A DNA stretch of 5,407 nucleotides from Archaeoglobales archaeon (GCA_003662985.1 QMZD01000144.1:1-5407); one strand, 5' to 3'. Shown: positions 1 through 5,407, counted from the first letter of the stretch. A program made the numbers and translations. The notes: generated from the sequence alone by a model not told the origin.

Positions 1-209
1 ATCTTTATCAAGTGTTCCAAAAGCCTTCGCAAGCTATGGGTTCTATCGAAAAAACCCTCCAGTTCAAGCAGTTTAGCTTTTAGGTTCAGCTGGAAAGCTT
101 GCTCAATATGGAACATAGCCAAATCAAAATCATTTTGCTCAAAGTCAAACTTGGCATCCCTTTCAAATTTGGTGGCCCTTTCCTTCAGTATTCTGATCTC
201 TTCCTTCAT
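1..209 (-). CDS. HEPN-domain protein, N-terminal part (runs off the left edge)
   Basis: Reading the minus strand from the ATG at 209-207 gives 69 uninterrupted codons to the window edge. The protein begins MKEEIRILKERATKFERDAK, followed by a run with the spacing D-F-D-L-A-M-F-H-I-E-Q-A (residues 27-38), L-K-A-K-L-L-E (43-49) and R-T-H-S-L-R-R-L-L (56-64). This is the typical HEPN pattern: two long helices, an invariant EQA-x5-LKA stretch, then G-x-x-x-x-R-T-H-S-L. No in-frame start codon lies in the roughly 24 codons upstream, so the ATG at 209 is the natural start. HEPN proteins of this archaeal type often pair with a minimal nucleotidyltransferase (MNT) as toxin-antitoxin modules, and some HEPN domains are RNases with an R-X4-6-H motif. 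An R-R-L-L-E-H string (61-66) fits that spacing but may be chance. The partner, if any, lies outside the window. The family call is from the pattern; a toxin function is inference. Confidence 0.85.
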   Translation of the reverse strand, partial: MKEEIRILKERATKFERDAKFDFEQNDFDLAMFHIEQAFQLNLKAKLLELEGFFDRTHSLRRLLEHLIK

Positions 210-233
210 TTCAGAAAACTTTGAAAGGCAAGG

Positions 234-244
234 ATAAAAAATTA
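234..244 (-). promoter_or_regulatory. TATA-like element for the HEPN gene
   Basis: On the minus strand this reads TAATTTTTTAT and is centred about 29-30 nt upstream of the HEPN ATG at 209. That spacing would put transcription initiation at or within a few bases of the start codon, as in archaeal leaderless mRNAs. No Shine-Dalgarno-like GGTG or GGAG precedes the ATG. The call rests only on position and composition. Confidence 0.4.
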
Positions 245-290
245 TCTGAGCTGTGTTAATATGGTTAAGAGAGTCAAATTAACAATTTTT

Positions 291-314
291 ACCAATTTAA
301 GTGCACCAATTTAA
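291..314. repeat. Direct repeat accaatttaa (two copies) in the HEPN/hel308 divergent region
   Basis: The 10-mer accaatttaa occurs at 291-300 and again at 305-314, 14 bp apart. A second imperfect pair, atttcataaa (321-330) and atttcacaaa (351-360), lies 30 bp apart, with the palindrome gatcgatc at 342-349 between them. The whole group sits between the two divergent TATA-like elements, so it could hold regulator sites. A-T-rich intergenic DNA also produces such repeats by chance. Confidence 0.5.
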
Positions 315-365
315 TGACCGATTTCATAAAGGGTAATCGATGATCGATCAATTTCACAAAACCCC

Positions 366-379
366 AAAAGGCTATATTC
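366..379 (+). promoter_or_regulatory. BRE/TATA-like promoter of hel308
   Basis: A purine run, aaaagg (366-371), is followed by ctatattc (372-379), centred about 25 nt upstream of the GTG at 401. This is the archaeal BRE-TATA arrangement and places the transcription start at about the first base of the start codon. The absence of a Shine-Dalgarno before the GTG agrees with a leaderless message. Confidence 0.5.
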
Positions 380-400
380 AATCCTAACGAATTTTCGAAG

Positions 401-2557
401 GTGAAAGTTGAAGAACTGGAGCCTTACATTACTCGCTTCGGAGTGGAGATCCTTAAAAATAACGGGATTGAAACCCTCTTTCCACCGCAGGAGGGGGCGA
501 TTGAGAGTGGACTCTTCTCAAATGATAATTTTGTAATTGCAATTCCTACTGCAAGCGGTAAAACTCTCCTCGCTGAATTGGCGATGCTCAAGGAAGTTAT
601 GAACGCAGGAAAATGCCTCTACATAGTCCCTTTAAGGGCTTTAGCTGTCGAAAAATATGAAGAGTTCAAAAAATGGGAGGACATAGGTTTAAAAGTTGGA
701 TATTCAATAGGAGATTTCGAATCGAGAGATGAATGGCTCGGAGAGAGCGACATAATCGTAACCACATCCGAGAAGGCAGACTCATTTTTAAGGAATGGAG
801 CGAGCTGGATAAAGAAAATCACGTGTTTGGTTGTGGATGAAATCCATCTTCTTGATTCTGGTAAAAGGGGGCCAGTTCTTGAGATTCTCATAGGAAAGTT
901 CAGGCGGATAAATCCGGAAATACGGATTCTGGCCCTTTCTGCAACGATTCCCAATGCTGAGGAGATCGCATCATGGCTCAACGCTAGGCTCTACACCTCC
1001 GAATGGAGACCGACCAAACTTTACGAAGGAATATACTGCAATGGGATTCTCGAGCTTTTTTCAGCCGATGATTTCGAGCAGAAGGAGATTGGGAGAGGAG
1101 ATGTTGCAGCATTAACGCTTGATTGTTTAAAGAATGGTGGACAGGTTTTAATTTTCGATTCAACGAGGAGAAATGCTGAATCAACGGCAAGAAAGATCTC
1201 ATCTATTACGATGAAGTTCGTGGATTCGAATGAGGATCTCGCTAGATTAGTATTGGAAGAAAATGAAGGTGAAATGAGCCAGAAGCTTGCCGAGTGCATC
1301 AGGCTTGGGACAGCATTCCATCATGCAGGCTTGCTTAACTCCCAGCGAAGGGTTGTGGAGGAGGCATTCAAAGAGGGAAGAATAAAGGTTGTTGTTGCAA
1401 CACCAACGCTCGCGGCCGGAGTAAATCTGCCGGCGAGGAGGGTTATAGTCAAGAGCTATCGTAGATTCGAGCTGGGCTTTGGCAACACGCCAATAAAGGT
1501 GATGGAATACAAGCAGATGGCCGGGAGGGCTGGCAGGCCTGGCTTGGATCCGAGGGGTGAGGCGATTTTGATTGCGAAGAACAAAAGAGAGAAAGAGAGG
1601 CTTATGGAGAGATACATCACCGGAACTCCAGAAAATGTTGAATCAAAGCTCGGAGCTGAAACGCATCTTCGCTTTCATACTCTATCCCTTATTGCCGAAG
1701 GATTCGTCAGCGATTTCAGCGAACTTCTGGACTTCTACTCTCAAACTTTCTTTTTCCATCAGAACAGGATTTCTCCAGTCTCTGAGATCGAGAAGGTAAT
1801 AGATAAGCTCTGCGAATGGGGTTTTGTTGAAAGGGTTAATGGCGGAAACAGGAACACATTTGAATTCGGTGAATTCAGGAGTTTTAATGGTTATCTTGAA
1901 GGAAATCTCATCGCAACACCTCTCGGCAGCCTGATCTCAAAGCTTTACATAGATCCTTTTACGGGATACATCTTCGTTGATACGCTCTATCGATTTGAAA
2001 GGCTTAATGAAATTGCCACCTTACATCTTGTTTGCAGAGCCCCAGACATGGAAACGCTCTACCTCCGAAAATCGGATGGCTGGGTTGAGGATGAGGCCTA
2101 TCTACTGCGAGAAGAGTTGACGTATTTCCCCTCCGAGTACTCTCCGGATTACGATTGGTTCCTTGCAGAGATGAAAACCGCTTTTTGCTTGGCTGAATGG
2201 ATCAACGAAGAGGATGAGGATGCGATCTGCGATAAATATGGAATTTCTCCTGGCGATTTAAGGAGAATAGTTGAAACGGCAGAGTGGCTTGTTTACTCTC
2301 TGAGAAGGATATCGAATTTCATTGGCCATCCACAACAAACTTTCTTCCAGAAGCTGGAGTCGAGGATAAAATACGGGATAAAGGAGGAATTGATCGATCT
2401 CGTGAAGGTGAGGGGAATCGGGAGAGCGAGGGCTAGAAAACTTTTCTTGGCTGGGATAAAAGATCGAAAAGACATGTTAAAATATAGACACAAACTCCCA
2501 GCCATAATCGGTAAAAAGACGGCTGAAAAGATAATAAGAGAAATCGAAAGTGAATAG
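401..2557 (+). CDS. hel308: ATP-dependent DNA helicase Hel308 (Hjm), superfamily 2
   Basis: This is a 3'-5' DNA helicase that acts at stalled or damaged replication forks and on lagging-strand or Holliday-type structures; it is the archaeal relative of human HELQ and the helicase part of Pol theta. Motifs appear in order over 718 residues: Q motif FPPQ (27-30), Walker A TASGKT (50-55), Ia PLRALA (77-82), Ib TTSEKADS (121-128), Walker B DEIH (146-149), SAT (180-182), IV IFDSTRR (251-257), IVa AFHHAG (305-310), [13 protein letters not shown] (334-345) and [12 protein letters not shown] (372-381). A winged-helix region (about 400-510) and a ratchet helical domain (about 510-640) follow. The protein ends in a helix-hairpin-helix with G-I-G-R-A-R-A-R-K (672-680), the arginine-rich site that brakes unwinding in this family. 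The length is normal. The GTG start gives MKVEEL, as I recall for A. fulgidus Hel308. Compared with that protein, the region at about 478-505 appears longer. The gene is probably leaderless, and the GPN gene follows after 35 bp. Confidence 0.97.
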   Translation: MKVEELEPYITRFGVEILKNNGIETLFPPQEGAIESGLFSNDNFVIAIPTASGKTLLAELAMLKEVMNAGKCLYIVPLRALAVEKYEEFKKWEDIGLKVGYSIGDFESRDEWLGESDIIVTTSEKADSFLRNGASWIKKITCLVVDEIHLLDSGKRGPVLEILIGKFRRINPEIRILALSATIPNAEEIASWLNARLYTSEWRPTKLYEGIYCNGILELFSADDFEQKEIGRGDVAALTLDCLKNGGQVLIFDSTRRNAESTARKISSITMKFVDSNEDLARLVLEENEGEMSQKLAECIRLGTAFHHAGLLNSQRRVVEEAFKEGRIKVVVATPTLAAGVNLPARRVIVKSYRRFELGFGNTPIKVMEYKQMAGRAGRPGLDPRGEAILIAKNKREKERLMERYITGTPENVESKLGAETHLRFHTLSLIAEGFVSDFSELLDFYSQTFFFHQNRISPVSEIEKVIDKLCEWGFVERVNGGNRNTFEFGEFRSFNGYLEGNLIATPLGSLISKLYIDPFTGYIFVDTLYRFERLNEIATLHLVCRAPDMETLYLRKSDGWVEDEAYLLREELTYFPSEYSPDYDWFLAEMKTAFCLAEWINEEDEDAICDKYGISPGDLRRIVETAEWLVYSLRRISNFIGHPQQTFFQKLESRIKYGIKEELIDLVKVRGIGRARARKLFLAGIKDRKDMLKYRHKLPAIIGKKTAEKIIREIESE

Positions 2558-2561
2558 CGAA

Positions 2562-2570
2562 GAATTTTAT
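2562..2570 (+). promoter_or_regulatory. TATA-like element for the GPN GTPase gene
   Basis: The 35-bp gap after hel308 contains gaattttat, centred about 27 nt before the GTG at 2593 and preceded by the purine-rich cgaag. No Shine-Dalgarno stands before the GTG. The spacing suggests that the GTPase can be transcribed from its own leaderless start as well as by read-through from hel308. Confidence 0.4.
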
Positions 2571-2592
2571 TCCCAGCAGTTTATCTCATAGT

Positions 2593-3297
2593 GTGAACAT
2601 CCTGATTCTCGGGCATGCGGGAAGTGGAAAGAGCACCCTCGTGAAAAACTTCGGGGAGTACTTGGAGAAGAATTTTTCCGTAAGCAGAGTTAACCTTGAT
2701 ACTGCCACAAATCCGATTTATAGGGCTGATGTGGACTCCAGAAGCTTTGTTAAAGCAGAGGAAATCATGGAAAATTTCAATCTGGGAATAAACGGGGCAT
2801 TACTTAAGTCCGTTGAAATGCTCAAAAACCACATTCCTGAACTCGTGCTAAAGGATGATTTCGTGCTCTACGACACTCCCGGTCAGCTGGAGCTCTTCCT
2901 TTACACGGATTTCGGTGAGATATTCTCTGAGAAGTTGAGAGAAAATGGTGTTTCACTTGCAATCTTCCTTGTGGACTCCTACCTATGCAGAACACCTGAA
3001 AACTTCCTTTCTGCGATATTCCAAAGTGCCGTGATTTCCTTAAGAACGGGGCTCCAAACACTTACGGTTTTCAATAAAACGGATCTTGAAAAACCCCTCC
3101 CCTTCAGTAAGCTCACGGAACTCATAGAAAAAGGGGAGGGCATACTCTCGGAGATGCTGGAAAACCTTCTACCCTTCTACGATCTGACATCCCTCAGATA
3201 TAGGACGATTGAAATTTCTGCAGAAAAATTTGTAGGTTTTGATGAATTAAGTGGAGCAATTAATGAAATTCAATGTTCGTGTGGGGATTTGAGCTGA
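2593..3297 (+). CDS. GPN-loop GTPase (archaeal Gpn/XAB1 family)
   Basis: This is a homodimer-forming P-loop GTPase of the SIMIBI class, related to archaeal PAB0955 and eukaryotic Gpn1-3, which help assemble and import RNA polymerase II. The archaeal role is not settled. Visible over 234 residues are Walker A GHAGSGKS (7-14), the G2-like N-L-D-T stretch (34-37), the GPN position at 65-67, G3 DTPGQ (94-98), G4 NKTD (161-164), a G5-like S-A-E (209-211), and a C-terminal CSCGDLS (228-234). That ending matches the C-x-C-G-D-L tail of archaeal members, so the protein is complete. Two departures stand out. The Gly-Pro-Asn that names the family reads Gly-Ile-Asn (LGINGAL, 64-70), and the usual P-Y-x-P-x-x-D-x-R segment is shortened to I-Y-R-A-D-V-D-S-R (42-50). 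The GTG at 2593 starts directly at the N-terminal beta strand; a GTG two bases earlier is followed at once by a stop. Family assignment is firm; the client is unknown. Confidence 0.93.
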   Translation: MNILILGHAGSGKSTLVKNFGEYLEKNFSVSRVNLDTATNPIYRADVDSRSFVKAEEIMENFNLGINGALLKSVEMLKNHIPELVLKDDFVLYDTPGQLELFLYTDFGEIFSEKLRENGVSLAIFLVDSYLCRTPENFLSAIFQSAVISLRTGLQTLTVFNKTDLEKPLPFSKLTELIEKGEGILSEMLENLLPFYDLTSLRYRTIEISAEKFVGFDELSGAINEIQCSCGDLS

Positions 3298-3300
3298 ATT

Positions 3301-3320
3301 GGATCATGATGGATCATCTT
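3301..3320. repeat. Short ggatcat direct repeat just after the GPN gene
   Basis: ggatcat occurs at 3301-3307 and 3311-3317, exactly 10 bp apart, and contains the palindrome atcatgat (3303-3310). It is flanked by gaatt (3296-3300) and aattc (3321-3325), which could pair. It starts four bases after the GPN stop codon, so it may contribute to 3' end formation, but the foldback is weak. Confidence 0.35.
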
Positions 3321-3356
3321 AATTCGTGTTTGTGTCGAGGTTCCTAAGTTTATCTG

Positions 3357-3401
3357 TGGTTTGCAGTTTGTTGTTGGTTTGCAGTTTGTTGATTTGCAAA
3401 C
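3357..3401. repeat. 17-bp tandem direct repeat with an overlapping inverted repeat
   Basis: tggtttgcagtttgttg occurs twice without mismatch (3357-3373 and 3375-3391), offset by 18 bp. A part-copy, tttgca, follows at 3393. The sequence tgcaaac (3395-3401) is the inverse of gtttgca (3377-3383), giving a possible 7-bp stem with an 11-nt loop. A further gtaggtt pair (3411-3417, 3429-3435) is also spaced by 18 bp. The 260-bp convergent gap (3298-3557) holding these has no coding signal that I can support. Its T-rich and G-rich plus strand would suit transcript termination after the GPN gene. Confidence 0.6.
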
Positions 3402-3547
3402 ATACAGAAAGTAGGTTGAATTAGTAGAGTAGGTTAAGGAAGCGGACATACTAATGAGGCAGCTAAGAATTACCTAAAGAATTTGTGTAAACCAATCTAA
3501 AAATTCATCAAATAGATCGTTTTCAGCTTGATTCTAACGTATTCCGG

Positions 3548-3559
3548 TTTTTTGCTTTT
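3548..3559 (+). terminator. Possible T-run terminator for rightward transcription
   Basis: ttttttgctttt on the plus strand (T6 at 3548-3553, T4 at 3556-3559) overlaps the TAA of the convergent radical SAM gene. Archaeal RNA polymerase terminates on oligo-T tracts without needing a hairpin. On the opposite strand the best T-run downstream of the radical SAM gene is only T5 (A5 at 3499-3503 on the plus strand), so its terminator is less clear. Confidence 0.35.
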
Positions 3560-5045
3560 ATTCCTCTATCAATGCCATAGCCCTTCTAAACTCCTCTTCA
3601 AGCCTTTTTGGATTGTAACCATGGTCGATGAAAAGCCAAGGTATATCATTCGTTTTATCGGTTTCCACTGCATCCAGATACTTCTCAAGTCCAAATCTGA
3701 ATATATTCCTGAAGGCATTCCTCCTACCGGCCTTTATAAGATCAAAGACATCCTCATTACCCCTTGAGATAACAGTCTGAACTGCAAACTCCTCAACATT
3801 TGCTGCCTTGAACTCAAATCCATTTGCTTTTTTAAATTCACCTCTAAGAAATCTAATCTTTTGTTTTAATTCCTTGATATCCTCCCGTCTGAATTCCAGC
3901 TTCCCTCCGAAGGAAAGGAACTGAAATGGTGTATGGGGTTTGGGGACGAGCGGATTTACCGAGATCTCCACTTTTCTAACGAATTCCTTAACCTTTCTTG
4001 AGAGCTCCAAAATATCTCTGAGATCATCCTGAGTCTCACCTGGCAACCCAATCATGAAGTAAAGCTTTATTTTCTCAATCCCTTTCTCTCCTGCCATTCT
4101 TGCAGCATTTAAAACGTCTTCTTCGCTTATTCCCTTGTTTATAACCCTCCTCAGCTTCTCACTTCCAGCTTCTGGGGCTATCGTAAGGCTTTTCAGCCCT
4201 GATTCTGCAAGAAGCTCCAGAATTTCCTCATCAAGGTTGTCTGCTCGCAGAGAGGATGGGGAAACAGTATAACTCATCTCGCTTAGGCTAAAAACGATCT
4301 CCTTAAACTTTGGATGGTCTGAGGGAGACGGAGCGATCAATGCGACCCTATCGACGATTTTTCTATAATTTTCTGCAACTTCGAGGAGGATTTCTTTATC
4401 CCTCCACCTAACGGGAGAGTATATCCGCTTTACGATGCAAAAACGACAGTTTCTTTTGCACCCTCTTCCGATTTCAAGCAGTAGGCTTTTCCCATAGGCT
4501 CCTTCACCAATTATTTCATCGAGAATATGATCTTCTAACTTGCTTCTGACTCTTTTTACTTTTAAATCGCCCTTATAGTTTTTTGGAACATAAACACCCT
4601 CCAAACCTTCAGCCTCTTCCTCTCCTTCCAGCACACTCTCAATGAAATTTGACCCCTCAACCTCTCCAACGAACATGACATCGAAAAGCTTAGTATAGGG
4701 TAAAGGGTTCTCCATTATGCATGGCCCACCTGCAACCTTTATTCCAGAAAAGCGAGCTTTTTCAAGAATCTCGAATACTTTAAAGACATCCTCTTCATAT
4801 TGCAGGCTGAAAAATGCAAAATCAAAATTTTGGAGCGAGCTTCCGCTTTCAACGCTCTTTAATCCTTTAAAAACATCTGTGTAAAACCTCTCGCAGATAA
4901 AGCCGGGGAGAGAGTTCACCCTGCTGTAGATATACTGGAGGCCAAGATTGCTGATCCCACCAACATACCGGTTAGGATAGACTAAGGCAACCCCTTTGTA
5001 CCCCTTTTTCCACCTCTTTACCATCGGATTGAACTCTCCGTACAT
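3558..5045 (-). CDS. Radical SAM protein with N-terminal B12-binding-like domain, unknown substrate
   Basis: The 495-residue protein starts with a Rossmann-like cobalamin-binding-type domain (about 15-150) carrying Y-P-N-R-Y-V-G-G-I-S-N-L-G-L-Q (23-37) and a G-G-P segment (106-108). The D-x-H-x-x-G cobalamin-ligand motif is not visible. The radical SAM core follows: C-x3-C-x2-C as GCKRNCRFC (195-203; Cys196, Cys200, Cys203 bind the 4Fe-4S cluster), SSLRAD (264-269), APEAGSEKLRRVINKG (290-305) and the GLPGE loop (333-337). The tail ends P-W-L-F-I-D-H-G (469-476), similar to the P-W-x-x-I-D-x-G ending of the uncharacterised radical SAM family I know as TIGR03960, here without the fused DUF2344 part. 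Such enzymes cleave S-adenosylmethionine to a 5'-deoxyadenosyl radical. The ATG at 5045 fits a leaderless promoter; Met8 (ATG at 5024) has GGAGAG nine bases upstream and is an alternative start. The gene stands alone, with a divergent glycosyltransferase upstream. Radical SAM chemistry is firm; family and substrate are less so. Confidence 0.92.
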   Translation of the reverse strand: MYGEFNPMVKRWKKGYKGVALVYPNRYVGGISNLGLQYIYSRVNSLPGFICERFYTDVFKGLKSVESGSSLQNFDFAFFSLQYEEDVFKVFEILEKARFSGIKVAGGPCIMENPLPYTKLFDVMFVGEVEGSNFIESVLEGEEEAEGLEGVYVPKNYKGDLKVKRVRSKLEDHILDEIIGEGAYGKSLLLEIGRGCKRNCRFCIVKRIYSPVRWRDKEILLEVAENYRKIVDRVALIAPSPSDHPKFKEIVFSLSEMSYTVSPSSLRADNLDEEILELLAESGLKSLTIAPEAGSEKLRRVINKGISEEDVLNAARMAGEKGIEKIKLYFMIGLPGETQDDLRDILELSRKVKEFVRKVEISVNPLVPKPHTPFQFLSFGGKLEFRREDIKELKQKIRFLRGEFKKANGFEFKAANVEEFAVQTVISRGNEDVFDLIKAGRRNAFRNIFRFGLEKYLDAVETDKTNDIPWLFIDHGYNPKRLEEEFRRAMALIEE

Positions 5046-5066
5046 CTCAACTGATGTTAATGGGGT

Positions 5067-5074
5067 TATAATAT
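5067..5074 (-). promoter_or_regulatory. TATA-like element for the radical SAM gene
   Basis: On the minus strand this reads TATTATAA within a longer A-T tract (5066-5085). It is centred about 25-26 nt upstream of the ATG at 5045. Transcription would begin at or near that ATG (leaderless), or give a leader of about 20 nt if Met8 is the true start. Confidence 0.45.
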
Positions 5075-5090
5075 TTAATATTTAGATTCT

Positions 5091-5120
5091 GGGTTGAATT
5101 TGGTTGAATCTGGTTGAATT
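5091..5120. repeat. Three tandem decamers (k-ggttgaat-y) in the divergent promoter region
   Basis: gggttgaatt (5091-5100), tggttgaatc (5101-5110) and tggttgaatt (5111-5120) form a tandem array with a period of exactly 10 bp, about one helical turn. It begins about 17 bp upstream of the radical SAM TATA-like element and 80 bp upstream of the glycosyltransferase TATA. The sites therefore face the same side of the DNA, which suits cooperative binding of a regulator. Function is inference. Confidence 0.7.
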
Positions 5121-5170
5121 CTAGGGTTAAATGCTAAAGGCTCCGAAACTTCATAAAACTCCTGAATGCT

Positions 5171-5197
5171 AAATCAGAAAAATCAGAAAATCAGAAA
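5171..5197. repeat. Three aatcagaa repeats next to the glycosyltransferase TATA box
   Basis: aatcagaa occurs at 5172-5179, 5181-5188 and 5189-5196, and ends five bases before tttataa. Position directly upstream of the TATA box overlaps where BRE or an activator would bind. The run is A-rich and simple, so replication slippage is an adequate alternative explanation. The rest of the 225-bp gap (5046-5270) holds the two promoters and the decamer repeats, and I see no gene in it. Confidence 0.55.
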
Positions 5198-5200
5198 CAA

Positions 5201-5207
5201 TTTATAA
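5201..5207 (+). promoter_or_regulatory. TATA box for the glycosyltransferase gene
   Basis: tttataa is close to the archaeal TATA consensus and follows the purine-rich cagaaaca. A start about 26 nt downstream (near 5230) would leave a 5' leader of about 40 nt before the ATG at 5271. Unlike the other genes here, this one would therefore be leadered; the nearest weak ribosome-binding sequence is gatggg at 5260-5265. Confidence 0.5.
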
Positions 5208-5270
5208 GGCGAATCAAGAAGGCAAATCAGCACCAACCAGGAAAGGGATAAAGAGTAAAGATGGGATAGG

Positions 5271-5407
5271 ATGGAGAATGTGAGGGTAAGCATAGTTCTC
5301 CCAGCCTACAATGAAGCAGATACAATAAAAAAAGCAGTAGAAGAAGTAAGGAAAGAACTTAGCAAGTACTATAAAGAAGACGAATACGAAATAATAATAG
5401 CAGAAGA
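5271..5407 (+). CDS. Family 2 glycosyltransferase, N-terminal part (runs off the right edge)
   Basis: Forty-five codons from the ATG at 5271 give MENVRVSIVLPAYNEADTIK and end with Y-E-I-I-I-A-E at the edge. The V-S-I-V-L-P-A-Y-N-E-x-x-T-I start is the first beta strand and nucleotide-sugar-binding loop of GT2 (GT-A fold) enzymes. The spacing to the second strand (E-I-I-I-A-E, normally followed by D-G-S) resembles dolichyl-phosphate mannose or glucose synthases. Such enzymes move a sugar from a nucleotide donor to a lipid-phosphate carrier at the membrane for N-glycosylation or surface glycans. The ATGs at 5261 and 5278 are out of frame; a GTG at 5280 is a possible later start. All five isoleucine codons seen are ATA, and the coding strand is very A-rich compared with the other genes. 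The family is clear; the sugar, the acceptor and any membrane domain cannot be judged from this fragment. Confidence 0.88.
   Translation, partial: MENVRVSIVLPAYNEADTIKKAVEEVRKELSKYYKEDEYEIIIAE

Noticed and set aside
619..1299. Open frames on the minus strand opposite hel308
   Set aside because: They lie inside a complete helicase gene with every motif intact, and their translations are low-complexity and Ser-rich with no recognisable domain.
2332..2352. QQTFFQ in Hel308 (residues 645-650) as a PCNA-binding PIP box
   Set aside because: The Q-x-x-h-x-x-a-a spacing is not met, and the stretch lies in the helical region before the helix-hairpin-helix, not at a free tail.
2822..3061. 79-codon minus-strand frame opposite the GPN gene
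   Set aside because: It is the antisense shadow of the conserved G3 and middle region of the GTPase, with no domain or promoter of its own.
401..3297. hel308 and the GPN gene as a functional two-gene system
   Set aside because: The genes are adjacent, but the gap holds a separate TATA-like element and I know of no functional link between the two families; adjacency alone is too little.
3303..3312. C-box-like atgatgg suggesting a C/D box sRNA
   Set aside because: The box is imperfect and no D box (ctga) follows at the right distance with a C'/D' pair.
3357..3435. Possible CRISPR array
   Set aside because: The units are only 17 bp and nearly touching, with no spacer-sized gaps and no cas genes nearby.
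3528..3767. Plus-strand frame overlapping the 3' end of the radical SAM gene
   Set aside because: Most of it is antisense to the conserved C-terminus of that protein, and its N-terminal stretch comes from a T-run that better fits a terminator.

Overview
The window looks like chromosomal DNA from a euryarchaeon, most likely a member of the Archaeoglobales. The long helicase at 401-2557 is an archaeal Hel308, and it resembles the Archaeoglobus fulgidus protein (as I remember it) along its whole length, including the first residues. The neighbours (a GPN-loop GTPase, an archaeal-type HEPN protein and a radical SAM protein) fit this. Promoters look archaeal: several genes have an AT-rich TATA-like element centred about 25-29 nt upstream of the start codon and no convincing Shine-Dalgarno, which suggests leaderless transcripts. 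The species assignment comes from memory of protein families, not from a search.

Layout, left to right. (1) 1-209, minus strand: the first 69 codons of a HEPN-domain gene that runs off the left edge. (2) 210-400: a divergent intergenic region with promoters for both flanking genes and short direct repeats. (3) 401-2557, plus: Hel308 DNA repair helicase, with all helicase motifs and the C-terminal helix-hairpin-helix. (4) 2593-3297, plus: a GPN-loop GTPase 35 bp downstream of hel308, with its own TATA-like element in the gap; its GPN tripeptide reads G-I-N. (5) 3298-3557: a convergent intergenic region, T-rich on the plus strand, with 17-bp direct repeats and a T-run that may end rightward transcription. 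(6) 3558-5045, minus: a B12-binding-like/radical SAM protein of unknown substrate. (7) 5046-5270: a divergent intergenic region with three tandem 10-bp repeats, a second set of repeats, and a promoter for each side. (8) 5271-5407, plus: the N-terminus of a family 2 glycosyltransferase that runs off the right edge.

The genes do not form one pathway. hel308 (replication-fork repair) and the GPN GTPase (probably assembly or transport of large complexes) are housekeeping functions that happen to be tandem. The radical SAM gene and the glycosyltransferase start divergent units, and the HEPN gene starts another. I found no CRISPR array, transposon, tRNA or rRNA, and no convincing new multi-gene system. 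The points most worth following are the altered GPN motif, the orphan radical SAM enzyme, the phased decamer repeats, and the cut-off HEPN gene whose missing neighbour would show whether it belongs to a toxin-antitoxin pair.
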